DNA from: Flagellimonas flava
GTDB lineage: Bacteria > Bacteroidota > Bacteroidia > Flavobacteriales > Flavobacteriaceae
Direction of reading: 5' to 3'
DNA length: 64,000 nt
Assembly: GCF_900129665.1 (NCBI RefSeq)
Contig: NZ_FQWL01000002.1
Span: 434,001 to 498,000, forward strand
Program-made: the position numbers and the translations under genes
Notes under the pieces: generated by a model
Told to the model about the DNA's origin: nothing
Databases searched by the model: none
What the model saw: the letters and a program-made list of their open reading frames with translations, nothing else
Shown here: piece after piece, positions 45,102 to 54,183 of the stretch
How positions within the stretch are numbered: the first letter of the stretch is position 1
Layout: each line of letters starts with the position of its first letter

Positions 45102-45866
45102 TTATTTTTCTATCTCAAGCAGAATTGGGCAGTGATCACTATGTTTTGCATCCGAAAGAATTACGGAGCGCTTTAGTCGTTCCCTGAGCGACTCGTTCAC
45201 CATACCATAATCCAAACGCCAGCCTTTATTGTTGGCCCTGGAGTTGGCACGATAACTCCACCAGGTATAGTTATGAGGTTCCGGATTGAAATGCCTAAAA
45301 CTGTCAATAAACCCACTTTTGATAAAGTTCCCGATCCATTCCCGCTCCACTGGGAGGAATCCGGAAACGTTCTTGTTGCGGACAGGATCATGGATGTCTA
45401 TGGCTTCATGGCAAATGTTGTAATCCCCGCATACGACAAGATTTGGGCGTTCTTTTCTTAGCTTGTCCGCATATTTCTGGAAATCGGCCATATAGGTTAG
45501 CTTAAATTCCAAACGATCCATATTGGTCCCGGAAGGAAGGTACATGCTCATCACCGAGATGTCCCCATAGTCGGCACGAATGTTTCGGCCTTCAAAATCC
45601 ATATAATCAATTCCAGTACCGTACTCCACATGATCGGGCTCTTCCTTGCAAAGCAAAGCCACCCCACTATACCCCTTTTTTTGGGCACTGAACCAATAAT
45701 GGTGTTTGTACCCAGCGGCTTCAAACAGGGAAACATCCACTTGTTCCTTCATGGCCTTGGTCTCCTGAAGACAGATGACATCCGGCCCAACGGCCTGTAA
45801 CCATTCTATAAATCCTTTGTTGAGTGCGGCCCTAATTCCGTTGACGTTGTACGACGCTATCTTCAT
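45102..45866 (-). CDS. xth: Exodeoxyribonuclease III
   Basis: The 254-residue AP endonuclease/3'-exonuclease starts MKIASYNVNGIRAALNKGF. Active-site blocks are VICLQETKA, VVCGDYNICHEAIDIHDP, YTWWSYRANSRANNKGWRLDY and the final SDHCPILLEIEK with the catalytic Asp-His. It repairs abasic sites. It lies 58 bases upstream of the aldo/keto reductase on the same strand. Confidence 0.95.
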   Translation of the reverse strand: MKIASYNVNGIRAALNKGFIEWLQAVGPDVICLQETKAMKEQVDVSLFEAAGYKHHYWFSAQKKGYSGVALLCKEEPDHVEYGTGIDYMDFEGRNIRADYGDISVMSMYLPSGTNMDRLEFKLTYMADFQKYADKLRKERPNLVVCGDYNICHEAIDIHDPVRNKNVSGFLPVEREWIGNFIKSGFIDSFRHFNPEPHNYTWWSYRANSRANNKGWRLDYGMVNESLRERLKRSVILSDAKHSDHCPILLEIEK

Positions 45867-45940
45867 GCTTAAGTTTTGATAAAAATAACCAATGTATAGC
45901 GCTCTGGGAAATTGAAATTCCTTGGAATCCCTTTTCGTCC

Positions 45941-45948
45941 TAACTTTG
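45941..45948 (+). promoter_or_regulatory. Putative -7 box for the small outer-membrane barrel gene
   Basis: TAACTTTG, an exact TAnnTTTG box, lies 42 bases before the ATG at 45991. Spacing favours that ATG over an upstream TTG. A TTG is present 16 bases upstream, shorter than the usual 19. Confidence 0.5.
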
Positions 45949-45990
45949 GAACACTAATTGATTCTACAAGTTCGAATTAAACTCTTGAAG

Positions 45991-46509
45991 ATGAAAAAGC
46001 TAGTGTTATTGGGATTTTTGCTGAGTGGCTATCTAATGCATGGTCAAGCTTATCCCAGATTCGACAACAACCACGAACTCAAGTTCAATGCCGGACTTTT
46101 CTTGGCCACGGGTTCCGTAGAGGGGTCCTACGAGTATTACTTTACCGAGGACACCAGCATTGGAGGAACGGTTTATTTTGATAACGATGCCACGGACTAT
46201 AATGGTGACTTTGGTATTGGTCCCAACCTCCGTGCCTATTTTGGATACCAGCCCAGAAGTGGACTCTTTGTGGAGGCCTTTGGCTTGTATTATACTTGGG
46301 AGGAGGAGGATTTGGAGGATTCCATCAATTTTAGGGATGATAAATTCAGCACCGTGGCCTTAGGACTCGGATTGGGCAATAAATGGGTAACCCCCAGCGA
46401 TAATTTTACTCTGGAACTCTATGGTGGTGTGGGAAGAAATATCAATCCCGAAGATTTCCAAGATACCTTTATGTTCCGAGGTGCTTTGTCTGTCGGTTTT
46501 CGGTTTTAA
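45991..46509 (+). CDS. Small outer-membrane beta-barrel protein
   Basis: The 172-residue product starts MKKLVLLGFLLSGYLMHGQ, a signal peptide. The rest has eight or so alternating strands (GTVYFDNDATDYNGDFGIG, LYGGVGRNINPEDF) and ends in Phe (SVGFRF), as small OmpA/OmpX-like barrels do. It most resembles the general DUF3575-type or outer-membrane beta-barrel group; no precise function is known. The start at 45991 is preferred to a TTG 33 bases upstream because it places the signal peptide at the N-terminus. Confidence 0.78.
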   Translation: MKKLVLLGFLLSGYLMHGQAYPRFDNNHELKFNAGLFLATGSVEGSYEYYFTEDTSIGGTVYFDNDATDYNGDFGIGPNLRAYFGYQPRSGLFVEAFGLYYTWEEEDLEDSINFRDDKFSTVALGLGLGNKWVTPSDNFTLELYGGVGRNINPEDFQDTFMFRGALSVGFRF

Positions 46510-46532
46510 GCCGTAATTTTAAGGCTTAATCC

Positions 46533-47090
46533 ATGCCGATGAAAGCCTTACTCTTAATTGACATTCAAAAGGGACTCCAAGAACAAGATTACTACGGGGA
46601 AGAACGGAACAATCCGGATGCTGAAGTTCACTCGGCACAAATCCTAAAAGCATTTCGGGCCAAGAAACTGCCTGTTTTCCACGTGCAGCACTGTTCCACC
46701 AATCCAAACTCGCCCCTACATCCATCCAAACCTGGCAACGCGTTTAACCCCTTGGTACAACCCGAGGCGGGTGAACCCATTTTTCAAAAATCGGTGAACA
46801 GTGCTTTTATAGGAACCGATTTGGAATCCACTTTAAAGTCCGAAAAGATTACCGATGTAGTGATTGTTGGCTTAACTACCGAGCATTGCATTTCCACCTC
46901 TACCCGTATGGCAGCCAATTTGGGTTTTAACGTTACCCTCGTTTCCGATGCTACTGCCGCTTTCAACAAAACCGGAATCAATGGCGAGAACTATTCCGCA
47001 GAACTCACCCATAGTTTGGAACTGGCCAACCTAAAAGACGAGTTTGCCACCGTACAGAACACCCAAACTTTGTTAGAGGAACTTGGCTGA
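46533..47090 (+). CDS. Isochorismatase-family cysteine hydrolase
   Basis: The 185-residue protein has the fold's catalytic triad: Asp in ALLLIDIQKGLQE, Lys in the KSEKITDVVIVGL neighbourhood and Cys in TTEHCISTSTRMA. Family members hydrolyse nicotinamide or other amides or act on isochorismate; the motif set here is of the general cysteine hydrolase type, such as EntB-like or nicotinamidase-related proteins, and the substrate is not clear. It starts 23 bases after the barrel gene. Confidence 0.88.
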   Translation: MPMKALLLIDIQKGLQEQDYYGEERNNPDAEVHSAQILKAFRAKKLPVFHVQHCSTNPNSPLHPSKPGNAFNPLVQPEAGEPIFQKSVNSAFIGTDLESTLKSEKITDVVIVGLTTEHCISTSTRMAANLGFNVTLVSDATAAFNKTGINGENYSAELTHSLELANLKDEFATVQNTQTLLEELG

Positions 47091-47132
47091 TTCCTTCTTA
47101 TTTTTATACAGCATCTTTCAAATAACTATTTC

Positions 47133-48239
47133 ATGCTTCGCACAGTCCTAGTATTTCTTTTTTGTTTCATTCTGAATGTCCCCTTAAGCTTTTCACAAGA
47201 AAAACCGCTTCGCATCGGTATCGCTGGTCTTACGCATACCCATGTGCATTGGATTTTGGGCCGGGAAGATTTGGGAGATGTTGAAGTGGTGGGCATGGTG
47301 GAACCCAATCGGGATTTAGCCCAACGTTATGCCAATCAATATGGATATTCCATGGATTTGGTCTATTACACCTTGGATGAAATGATAGCCGCAACCCAAC
47401 CGGAAGCCGTAACTGCCTTCGGTACCATCTACAACCATTTGGAAGTTGTGGAAACCTGCGCTCCAAAAGGTATTCATGTGATGGTGGAAAAACCAATGGC
47501 CGTAAGCTTGGACCACGCCAAAAAAATGGCGGCATTGGCCCAAAAGCATAATATTCACCTCCTCACCAATTACGAAACTACTTGGTACCCCACCAATCAT
47601 AAGGCAAAGGAACTGCTGGATCAAGGTAAGGTAGGAGACCTGCGGAAAGTAATCGTTCGCGATGGGCACCGGGGACCTGCCAAACTAGGCATCAACCAAG
47701 AATTTTTGGATTGGCTTTTTGACCCCGTGGAAAATGGTGGCGGCGCCATCATGGATTTTGGTTGCTATGGTGCCAACCTAATGACCTGGCTCAGAAATGG
47801 GGAACGTCCCAATACCGTGACCGCGGTAACCCAACAATTGCAGGCCGAAAACAATCCCAAGGTGGACGATGATGCTACCATTATTCTCACCTATGACGAT
47901 GCACAAGCCATTTTGGAGCCTTCCTGGAACTGGCCCATGGGCAGAAAAGACATGGAAATCTACGGCCTTACCGGCGCCCTCTATGCCGACAACCGAAATA
48001 CGCTTCGTATCCGCATGGCCAAAGGGTACGACGGCTATGACGAGGAAACCATGGTGTTGAAAGAACGTCCTGCTCCCCATAACGACCCTTTTTCCGTTCT
48101 GGAAGCTGTGGTACGAAATAAAATTCAGTTACCGCCCAATAATTTGTACTCCATAGAAAACAATCTGGTGGTTATGGAAATCTTGGATGCTGCCCGTAAA
48201 AGTGCCAAAAAAGGAAAAACCATCACCCTAAAAAAATAA
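47133..48239 (+). CDS. Exported Gfo/Idh/MocA-type oxidoreductase
   Basis: The 368-residue protein carries a Sec-type signal peptide (MLRTVLVFLFCFILNVPLSF), then the Rossmann domain starting LRIGIAGLTHTHVHWILG, where the usual GxGxxG is loosened to GxAGxTH. The family mark EKPMAVSLDHAKKMA is intact and a C-terminal dimerisation/substrate domain follows (NGGGAIMDFGCYGANLM). These enzymes oxidise or reduce sugars with NAD(P); export without a twin-arginine signal would require cofactor loading outside the cell or a tightly held cofactor. It lies 20 bases before a TonB receptor and probably shares its transcript. Confidence 0.87.
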   Translation: MLRTVLVFLFCFILNVPLSFSQEKPLRIGIAGLTHTHVHWILGREDLGDVEVVGMVEPNRDLAQRYANQYGYSMDLVYYTLDEMIAATQPEAVTAFGTIYNHLEVVETCAPKGIHVMVEKPMAVSLDHAKKMAALAQKHNIHLLTNYETTWYPTNHKAKELLDQGKVGDLRKVIVRDGHRGPAKLGINQEFLDWLFDPVENGGGAIMDFGCYGANLMTWLRNGERPNTVTAVTQQLQAENNPKVDDDATIILTYDDAQAILEPSWNWPMGRKDMEIYGLTGALYADNRNTLRIRMAKGYDGYDEETMVLKERPAPHNDPFSVLEAVVRNKIQLPPNNLYSIENNLVVMEILDAARKSAKKGKTITLKK

Positions 48240-48259
48240 CTCCCAAGAATTGTAACTAT

Positions 48260-50326
48260 ATGAAAGGTTTCTTATCCCCACTATTCCTGCTATTGGCCAT
48301 CTTCTTTGGGTTCTCTCAGGAAGTTCAACAAGACTCCATAACCCAATTGGATGAAATCATTTTGCTGGAAGATGTGGTTCCCAAACGTGCTGTGGGCATT
48401 ACCGCTTCCTCTACCCTAGGGCCCACAACTTTTGAAAAATTCAATCCCATCGACATTGCTTCGGCCATCAACCAGGTTTCTGGAGTTTATATTTTGTCCG
48501 GTGCCTTAAATACTAACCGAATTACCATCCGCGGAGTAGGTGCCCGGACTCCATTTGGGACAAACAAGCTTCGTTTGTATTTCAATGGGATTCCCGTTAC
48601 AGATGGGGCAGGCTCTTCTACGATTGAAGCCTTCGACTTTGAAAACCTGGGTTCCATGGAGGTCATAAAAGGGCCAAAGGCTACTGCTTATGGCGCCAAC
48701 CTGGGAGGAGCTATTATGTTGGACACTAAGCTTCCTTTTGAAGATGAGACCCGACTAAGCAATAGCTTCACCATAGGGTCTTTTGGAATGGTCAAGGACA
48801 ATCTCAGTTTCCAACATTCGGATGATAAGTTGGAACTAGGTTTCAGCTACAATCATTTTAAAACAGATGGGTACCGTCAAAACAACAATTTTGAACGGGA
48901 TGGGTTTTTATTAACATCCAAAATCAGACTTGGAGAAAAAAGTAGTCTGGGGCTTCTTGTGAACCATATTGATTACACCGCGCAAATTCCCAGCTCCATC
49001 AACCAAACTGATTTTGACGAAGACCCCACCCGTGCAGCTGGAAATTGGCTAGCCGCACAAGGGTTTGAAGCCAATAAATATACGTTGCTAGGGCTATCCT
49101 ATTCCCAAGAGTTCACTGAAAACCTTAAAAACACCACCAGTATTTTTTATACCTATCTGGACCATTACGAACCCCGCCCTTTCAATATTTTGGATGAGTT
49201 CACCAATGGTTTTGGACTACGAACCCAGTTTGAGGGAGGTAATTTCCTTGGTGGAGATTATGTGCTTGGGGCGGAACTTTACAAAGACGAGTACCACTGG
49301 GGCACCTTTCAAAATTTGTTTGCTGATAACAACGGCAATGGTAGTCTTCAAGGTGACCGTTTGAGCATGAATCTCGAATTTCGTACCCAACTTAATTTAT
49401 TTTCCACCTACACCTATCCTTTAACGGACAAGCTACATGCACAAGTAGGATTGGGATTAAACAGCACAAGTTTTGATTACCGAGATCTTTTTAATACCAG
49501 AGATGGTAATACTTCCGCGGAGCGAGATTTTGATGCCATACTTTTACCCAATTTGGGGATACAATATCAGCTGGCGACAGGAAGTTTATACGCTAATGTA
49601 AGTCGTGGTTTTTCCAATCCCAGTTTGGAGCAAACCTTAACTCCAGATGGACTGATAAACCCAGAAATTGAACAGGAAAAAGGCGTCAATTTGGAATTGG
49701 GGGGTGCGTTTACTTTGTTTCAGAAAAGCTTATCCTTGGATTTTACCCTTTACCGAATGACAATTAATGATCTCTTCGTGGAAGAGCGGGTGGGTGAAGA
49801 CCAATTTATTGGTCGCAATGCTGGCGAGACCCGTCATCAAGGATTGGAGTTGGATATCAAATATGCTCTAAAACTTTGTGAAGCCGTGGTCCTCTCCCCT
49901 TATCTAAGCTATACTCTGAACGACCATAGTTTTGTGGATTTTGTGGACGAAGACAATGACTTTTCAGGCAACCCTTTAACCGGGGTTCCCAAACACCGTA
50001 TCAGTTCTGGTCTGGATGTCCGTCATTCCAACGGCCTTCGGTTCAATCTCACCCATCAGTTTGTAGATGAGATTCCGCTGCGGGATGATAACTCCCTGAA
50101 CAGTGAATCCTTTAATGTTTTTCATGCCAAACTCGCTTATCAGACCAGTCTGTCTAACCGGGTCTCATTGGGCTTAAATGCTGGAATCAACAACCTTTTT
50201 GATACCAACTATGCCCAAAGTGTGCTGATTAATGCTTCAAGCTTTGGTGGAGCCGCACCTCGCTATTTTTATCCAGGGAACGGCCGCAATGTTTATGGCG
50301 GGGTGACCTTGGGATATCAGTTATAG
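48260..50326 (+). CDS. TonB-dependent outer-membrane receptor
   Basis: The 688-residue receptor has a signal peptide (MKGFLSPLFLLLAIFFGFS), a short TonB-box region, a plug domain at about 50-165 (INQVSGVYILSGALNTNRIT, then GPKATAYGANLGGAIMLDT) and a 22-strand barrel ending FYPGNGRNVYGGVTLGYQL. Unlike the 920-residue receptor it has no carboxypeptidase-like N-domain; its shape is closer to siderophore or vitamin receptors. The upstream neighbour is an exported oxidoreductase, so a substrate of sugar type is possible, but iron chelates are equally likely. Confidence 0.88.
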   Translation: MKGFLSPLFLLLAIFFGFSQEVQQDSITQLDEIILLEDVVPKRAVGITASSTLGPTTFEKFNPIDIASAINQVSGVYILSGALNTNRITIRGVGARTPFGTNKLRLYFNGIPVTDGAGSSTIEAFDFENLGSMEVIKGPKATAYGANLGGAIMLDTKLPFEDETRLSNSFTIGSFGMVKDNLSFQHSDDKLELGFSYNHFKTDGYRQNNNFERDGFLLTSKIRLGEKSSLGLLVNHIDYTAQIPSSINQTDFDEDPTRAAGNWLAAQGFEANKYTLLGLSYSQEFTENLKNTTSIFYTYLDHYEPRPFNILDEFTNGFGLRTQFEGGNFLGGDYVLGAELYKDEYHWGTFQNLFADNNGNGSLQGDRLSMNLEFRTQLNLFSTYTYPLTDKLHAQVGLGLNSTSFDYRDLFNTRDGNTSAERDFDAILLPNLGIQYQLATGSLYANVSRGFSNPSLEQTLTPDGLINPEIEQEKGVNLELGGAFTLFQKSLSLDFTLYRMTINDLFVEERVGEDQFIGRNAGETRHQGLELDIKYALKLCEAVVLSPYLSYTLNDHSFVDFVDEDNDFSGNPLTGVPKHRISSGLDVRHSNGLRFNLTHQFVDEIPLRDDNSLNSESFNVFHAKLAYQTSLSNRVSLGLNAGINNLFDTNYAQSVLINASSFGGAAPRYFYPGNGRNVYGGVTLGYQL

Positions 50327-50416
50327 GTCCGAAAAACAGCATACCCCAAACTTTTAGAAATACTGCAAGTGTAACAGTAGTAGAAAATGCATCTCCTTGG
50401 TGGAAAGTAAAACAGC

Positions 50417-51550
50417 ATGAAGAGCTTGACGATAATAAACATCCCCATTTTTTTAACCCTACTGGTGATTACCGTGTCATCCACCATTAACCCTATCCCA
50501 ACGCAAACTAAGACCATGAACGAGATTTTATACACCTTCCCGGAGGAGAGCATTCAACACGAAGGCACATGGTTGCAGTGGCCCCATCATTTTCAATATG
50601 GAAAAAGATTCAGGAACGACCTTGACCCAACTTGGGTGGAGATGACCCGAGAGCTCGTCTCCAGCGAAAAGGTTCATATCGTAACCTATAACGCCAAGGA
50701 AAAAGAAAGGATCAAAAATCTGCTGACCGCAAGTTCTGTAGATCTAAAAAATGTGGATTTCACCATAGCTCCCAACGACGATTTCTGGATTCGGGATAAT
50801 GGTCCAATTTATGTCCATGATCAAGAAGGAAATTTGGTAATCCAGGATTGGGGCTTTAATGGATGGGGAGGCAAGGCGGATTATAAAAATTGCAACGCCA
50901 TTCCTAAGAAGATTGGTCAAAAGCAGAACAGAAAAGTGGTCGACCTCAACACTATTTTGGTCAATGAAGGCGGAAGCGTAGAGCTGGATGGTCATGGCAC
51001 CTTAATGGCCTGCAAAAGCTCCATCTTAAATGCAAATAGAAACCCTGGCATGACCCAAAAAGAAGTGGAACAGATTTTTACCAAATACCTTGGGGCCACC
51101 AATTTTGTATGGCTCGATGGACAGGCCGGTCTGGAAATCACCGATCAGCATATAGACGGTTTTGCCCGTTTTGGAAATGCACATACCATAGTTACCATGG
51201 CACCAGAAGACCTGGAACAGTTCGATGTTACCCCATCCGATATTAAAAAGTTGTTTGCGGCTACCGATAAAACTGGCAAGGCCTACAATTTTTTAAAACT
51301 TCCCTTGACCCAAAACACCGTTCGTACCACCTACGGAAAAGATTTGGGCTATAAAGGTTCCTATTGTAACTATTACATTGCCAATACCAAGGTTTTGGTC
51401 CCCACCTATAATGATGAAAACGATGCTACGGCCATTCAACTTTTGCAGCAACTGTATCCCAACCGAGAAGTTGTGGGGATAGATTTTAGAAACGTTTATG
51501 CCAATGGAGGTATGGTGCACTGTGTTACACAGCAGCAACCCAAAGGGTAG
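50417..51550 (+). CDS. Agmatine deiminase-family protein, apparently exported
   Basis: The family core starts near residue 34 (MNEILYTFPEESIQHEGTW) with blocks NDDFWIRDNGPIYVHD, HGTLMACKSSILNANRNPG, HIDGFARFGN and the catalytic Cys369 in GGMVHCVTQQQP. It would turn agmatine into N-carbamoylputrescine. From the ATG at 50417 the protein is 377 residues and begins with a hydrophobic stretch (IINIPIFLTLLVITVSS) typical of a signal peptide or anchor, so it may act outside the cytoplasm. Starting at the internal ATG (50516) would give a cytosolic enzyme of ordinary length; I cannot decide from sequence alone. Confidence 0.88.
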   Translation: MKSLTIINIPIFLTLLVITVSSTINPIPTQTKTMNEILYTFPEESIQHEGTWLQWPHHFQYGKRFRNDLDPTWVEMTRELVSSEKVHIVTYNAKEKERIKNLLTASSVDLKNVDFTIAPNDDFWIRDNGPIYVHDQEGNLVIQDWGFNGWGGKADYKNCNAIPKKIGQKQNRKVVDLNTILVNEGGSVELDGHGTLMACKSSILNANRNPGMTQKEVEQIFTKYLGATNFVWLDGQAGLEITDQHIDGFARFGNAHTIVTMAPEDLEQFDVTPSDIKKLFAATDKTGKAYNFLKLPLTQNTVRTTYGKDLGYKGSYCNYYIANTKVLVPTYNDENDATAIQLLQQLYPNREVVGIDFRNVYANGGMVHCVTQQQPKG

Positions 51551-51569
51551 ACTTATTTCAAACTTAGCT

Positions 51570-51601
51570 GGCCATGGCCCCGATGCAAATGGTCTTTTTT
51601 T
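51570..51601 (+). terminator. Probable terminator after agmatine deiminase gene
   Basis: GGCCAT and ATGGTC form a 6-bp stem with one G-U pair and a 13-base loop, followed by seven T. The loop contains a second GGCC, so other pairings are possible. Confidence 0.5.
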
Positions 51602-51636
51602 AACATTCCTCTAATTTAACGACCTTAGCGGTACGC

Positions 51637-51644
51637 TATCTTTG
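51637..51644 (+). promoter_or_regulatory. Putative -7 box for the DUF4440 lipoprotein gene
   Basis: TATCTTTG, an exact TAnnTTTG box, ends 23 bases before the ATG; TTTA at 51615-51618 gives a weak -33 element about 18 bases upstream. Confidence 0.5.
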
Positions 51645-51667
51645 GTAGGCAACCTAAACCCTTAAGC

Positions 51668-52189
51668 ATGTACCCAACACAAAAGAGTATTCGCCTCCTG
51701 GTTTTATTTTTCATGGGCCTTTTGGCGATTCAATGTGCTCCAAAAAAAGAAGAAGCGCCGCTCATTATTGACCAATCACTTACAGAAACAGATATTGTCG
51801 CCATTAAAGCAGCTCGAAAAAACTATACCAACGCTTGGTTGGCTGGTGATTCCACACAAATTATGGCCGCCCTTACCCCGGATGTGGTTCTAATTCCGCA
51901 TCATGGGGATATGCCTATTGAAGGTCCTGCCGCAATCAAAGAATTCTGGTGGCCTGCGGACGCCCTACCCTCTAAAGTGACCCAATTTACCTCTACTACA
52001 GACGAGGTAGATGGCCAGGGCAACATCGCTTATGTGCGTGGGCGTTTTACCCTTGTGTTTACCTATGGTGAACAAACTTTTTCCAATACCGGCAACTACC
52101 TCAATGTCCTTAAAAAGAATGAGAACAGCGAATGGAAATTGGCTCGCCTAATCTGGAACGACCCCATTGCTACAACAGACACCAACTAA
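51668..52189 (+). CDS. SnoaL-like (DUF4440) lipoprotein
   Basis: The 173-residue lipoprotein has lipid acceptor Cys23 (LLAIQCAPKKEE), followed by a cone-shaped SnoaL-like fold: AARKNYTNAWLAGDSTQIMA, TPDVVLIPHHGDMPIEG and KEFWWPADALPSKVT. Members bind small molecules or act as isomerases, but many have no known activity. It starts about 120 bases after the agmatine deiminase gene, with its own promoter, and six bases before the phosphoesterase gene. Confidence 0.84.
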   Translation: MYPTQKSIRLLVLFFMGLLAIQCAPKKEEAPLIIDQSLTETDIVAIKAARKNYTNAWLAGDSTQIMAALTPDVVLIPHHGDMPIEGPAAIKEFWWPADALPSKVTQFTSTTDEVDGQGNIAYVRGRFTLVFTYGEQTFSNTGNYLNVLKKNENSEWKLARLIWNDPIATTDTN

Positions 52190-52195
52190 ATAACT

Positions 52196-53203
52196 ATGAG
52201 AATCTATCTTGCCGTAATCCTTTGCTTCTTATACATCACAAGCTGCAAAACCACGCCGGAACCAACCCCAATTCCACAACCCAAATTTGAATATGATATT
52301 ACTGATGGCCCAACGCCTTGGACCAGTGACACCTTTGAGCTAGAGGAAGAGGATTTCACCTTTGGAATCATTTCTGATCTTAATGGAGGCGAACGCGAAG
52401 GTGTTTACAGTACTGCTGTAGCCCAGTTAAATCGATTGGACCCGACTTTTGTGCTAAGTGTGGGCGACCTAATAGATGGCGGCACTGAAGATTTGGACCA
52501 ACTCACCAGGGAATGGGATTCTTTTGATGCCCGTACTGCCAAACTTAACATGCCCTTCTTTTACTTGGGCGGCAACCACGACCTTACCAACCCTACCATG
52601 CGTACCTTTTGGAAGAACCGACTTGGGCCACGCTACTACCACTTTGTGTATGAGGATGTACTCTTTCTAATGATGGATTCCGAAGACTACGAAGAAAAAA
52701 GGATGATGGAAATTTATGAGGCCCGAGCCACGGCCATTAAAGTGATCAATGGGGAGTTGGAAGGAGCCTACGAGGACACCGATTATTTTAAGATGGAGGA
52801 ACGCCGAGTGGGCGGCATGAGTACTGACCAGCTCAATTATTTTAAGCAAGTTCTCACCAAATACCCAAACGTTCGTTGGACTTTTGTTTTGATGCACAAA
52901 CCGCTTTGGATGCGCGAAGGCAATAAGGGTTTGGGACAATTGGAGGCGGAGCTGTCCAACCGGCCCTACACGGTGATCAATGGGCATTTCCATTCTTTTT
53001 CCCACAGGGAGCGCCATGGCAGGGACTATACCATTTTGGGTACTACAGGGGGAGGACAAGACCCAACGGACTCTTTATCCTTCGATCATATCACCCTGGT
53101 TCGGATGGCCAAGAAACCTGTTGTCACCCACTTAAAGATGGAAGGGATTCTGGATGAAACAGGACAAGCACCAAAGGGAGCGAAGACCTTGCACAAAAAA
53201 TAA
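52196..53203 (+). CDS. Calcineurin-like metallophosphoesterase lipoprotein
   Basis: The 335-residue lipoprotein (Cys17 in FLYITSCKTT) shows metallophosphoesterase motifs in order: GIISDLNGG (the usual D-x-H reads D-x-N), VLSVGDLIDGG, YLGGNHDLTN, LMHKPLW and INGHFHSFS, which bind two metal ions. It would hydrolyse phosphoesters in the periplasm or at the surface. It starts six bases after the DUF4440 lipoprotein gene, so the two are likely co-expressed. Its substrate is unknown. Confidence 0.87.
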   Translation: MRIYLAVILCFLYITSCKTTPEPTPIPQPKFEYDITDGPTPWTSDTFELEEEDFTFGIISDLNGGEREGVYSTAVAQLNRLDPTFVLSVGDLIDGGTEDLDQLTREWDSFDARTAKLNMPFFYLGGNHDLTNPTMRTFWKNRLGPRYYHFVYEDVLFLMMDSEDYEEKRMMEIYEARATAIKVINGELEGAYEDTDYFKMEERRVGGMSTDQLNYFKQVLTKYPNVRWTFVLMHKPLWMREGNKGLGQLEAELSNRPYTVINGHFHSFSHRERHGRDYTILGTTGGGQDPTDSLSFDHITLVRMAKKPVVTHLKMEGILDETGQAPKGAKTLHKK

Positions 53204-53277
53204 ATCCCGTAGACCAACCCAAAATCGTCTTTGGTTTCCTGTTATCGCCTATATTTAACAGGAGCATTGAACGGGTT

Positions 53278-54090
53278 ATGGGCGATACCACATTCAGTTT
53301 TAAAAAAGCCAACCGATTCTTACCGCATATTCTGCTGGTAGGTATCGGAATAGGCACCGCCAATTATATCACGAACGATGGCCTCAACTGGATTCAATGG
53401 TGCGTACAGTCCCTGTCAACCAGTTTGCTCATTGGCTACAGCCTCGTAGCAATCGGGGTGAATAAATCTTGGCTCAAATCCCGAATTGACCCAACTTGGA
53501 AATTGTATACCGTCCTCATTCTATTTTTCTTTTTTGTGGGTGTGTTGGCCACGGAGATAGAGCATAGCATCCGGTCGTTGGTGTTTGGAAACGAAACTTT
53601 TCAACCTTTTTCCTCTGGAAAGATGTATGGCTTTAACGGAATTATTTCCCTGATTCTAGGCTTCAGTTTTTTTCGATACGACTTCTTTTTTCGAAACAAA
53701 AGCTCACTAGACCAAGATTCGGACGCCACTAAAAATGAAACCGCAAAAGAGCCCATTACCAGTGTTCCGGCAAAACAAGGTCAGAACATTTTGCTTATTC
53801 CCATTGCTGAGATTGTTTACTTTGAAGCCTACGATAATTACTCTTTTGTATACGATACCAAGGGAAAGAAAAGGCTTTGTGATTACTCCCTCCTCTTTTT
53901 GGAAAAACGGTTGGGCAATGATTTCTCCCGGGTACACCGAAAGTATATTGTCAACTCCAGTCACATCCAACAAATAAAGCCACATTTGAACGGGCGTTAT
54001 CTCATTGTGTTTGCATCGGCCCAATTGGAACCAATATCCACTAGCAAGAGTCATGCATCCACCATCCGGAAACTCATTAAGCTAGAGTAA
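53278..54090 (+). CDS. Membrane-anchored LytTR transcription regulator
   Basis: The 270-residue protein has four predicted membrane segments in residues 14-140 and a LytTR DNA-binding domain at about 168-268 (IPIAEIVYFEAYDNYSFVYD, FSRVHRKYIVNSSHIQQIKP). There is no receiver domain, so it is not a classic response regulator; sensing may come from the membrane part, in the way proposed for LytTR-linked membrane proteins. LytTR proteins bind pairs of direct repeats about 21 bases apart, and such a pair lies 53 bases after this gene at 54143. Confidence 0.88.
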   Translation: MGDTTFSFKKANRFLPHILLVGIGIGTANYITNDGLNWIQWCVQSLSTSLLIGYSLVAIGVNKSWLKSRIDPTWKLYTVLILFFFFVGVLATEIEHSIRSLVFGNETFQPFSSGKMYGFNGIISLILGFSFFRYDFFFRNKSSLDQDSDATKNETAKEPITSVPAKQGQNILLIPIAEIVYFEAYDNYSFVYDTKGKKRLCDYSLLFLEKRLGNDFSRVHRKYIVNSSHIQQIKPHLNGRYLIVFASAQLEPISTSKSHASTIRKLIKLE

Positions 54091-54142
54091 GGATTAGTTT
54101 TCCTAAGCTTGAAAAGCGCCACTCCTAAAATCTAGGATTTCA

Positions 54143-54183
54143 CTCGCCCATAAAAGTATCCCGCTCACCCATCTATTGGGTAC
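54143..54183. promoter_or_regulatory. Direct repeats with 21-base period (possible LytTR site)
   Basis: CTCGCCCAT at 54143 and CTCACCCAT at 54164 differ at one base and start 21 bases apart. The second copy continues into TATTGGGTA, giving a small palindrome. They lie between a LytTR regulator gene and the next membrane protein gene, with a TACTTTCG near-match to the -7 box at 54196. Confidence 0.45.
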
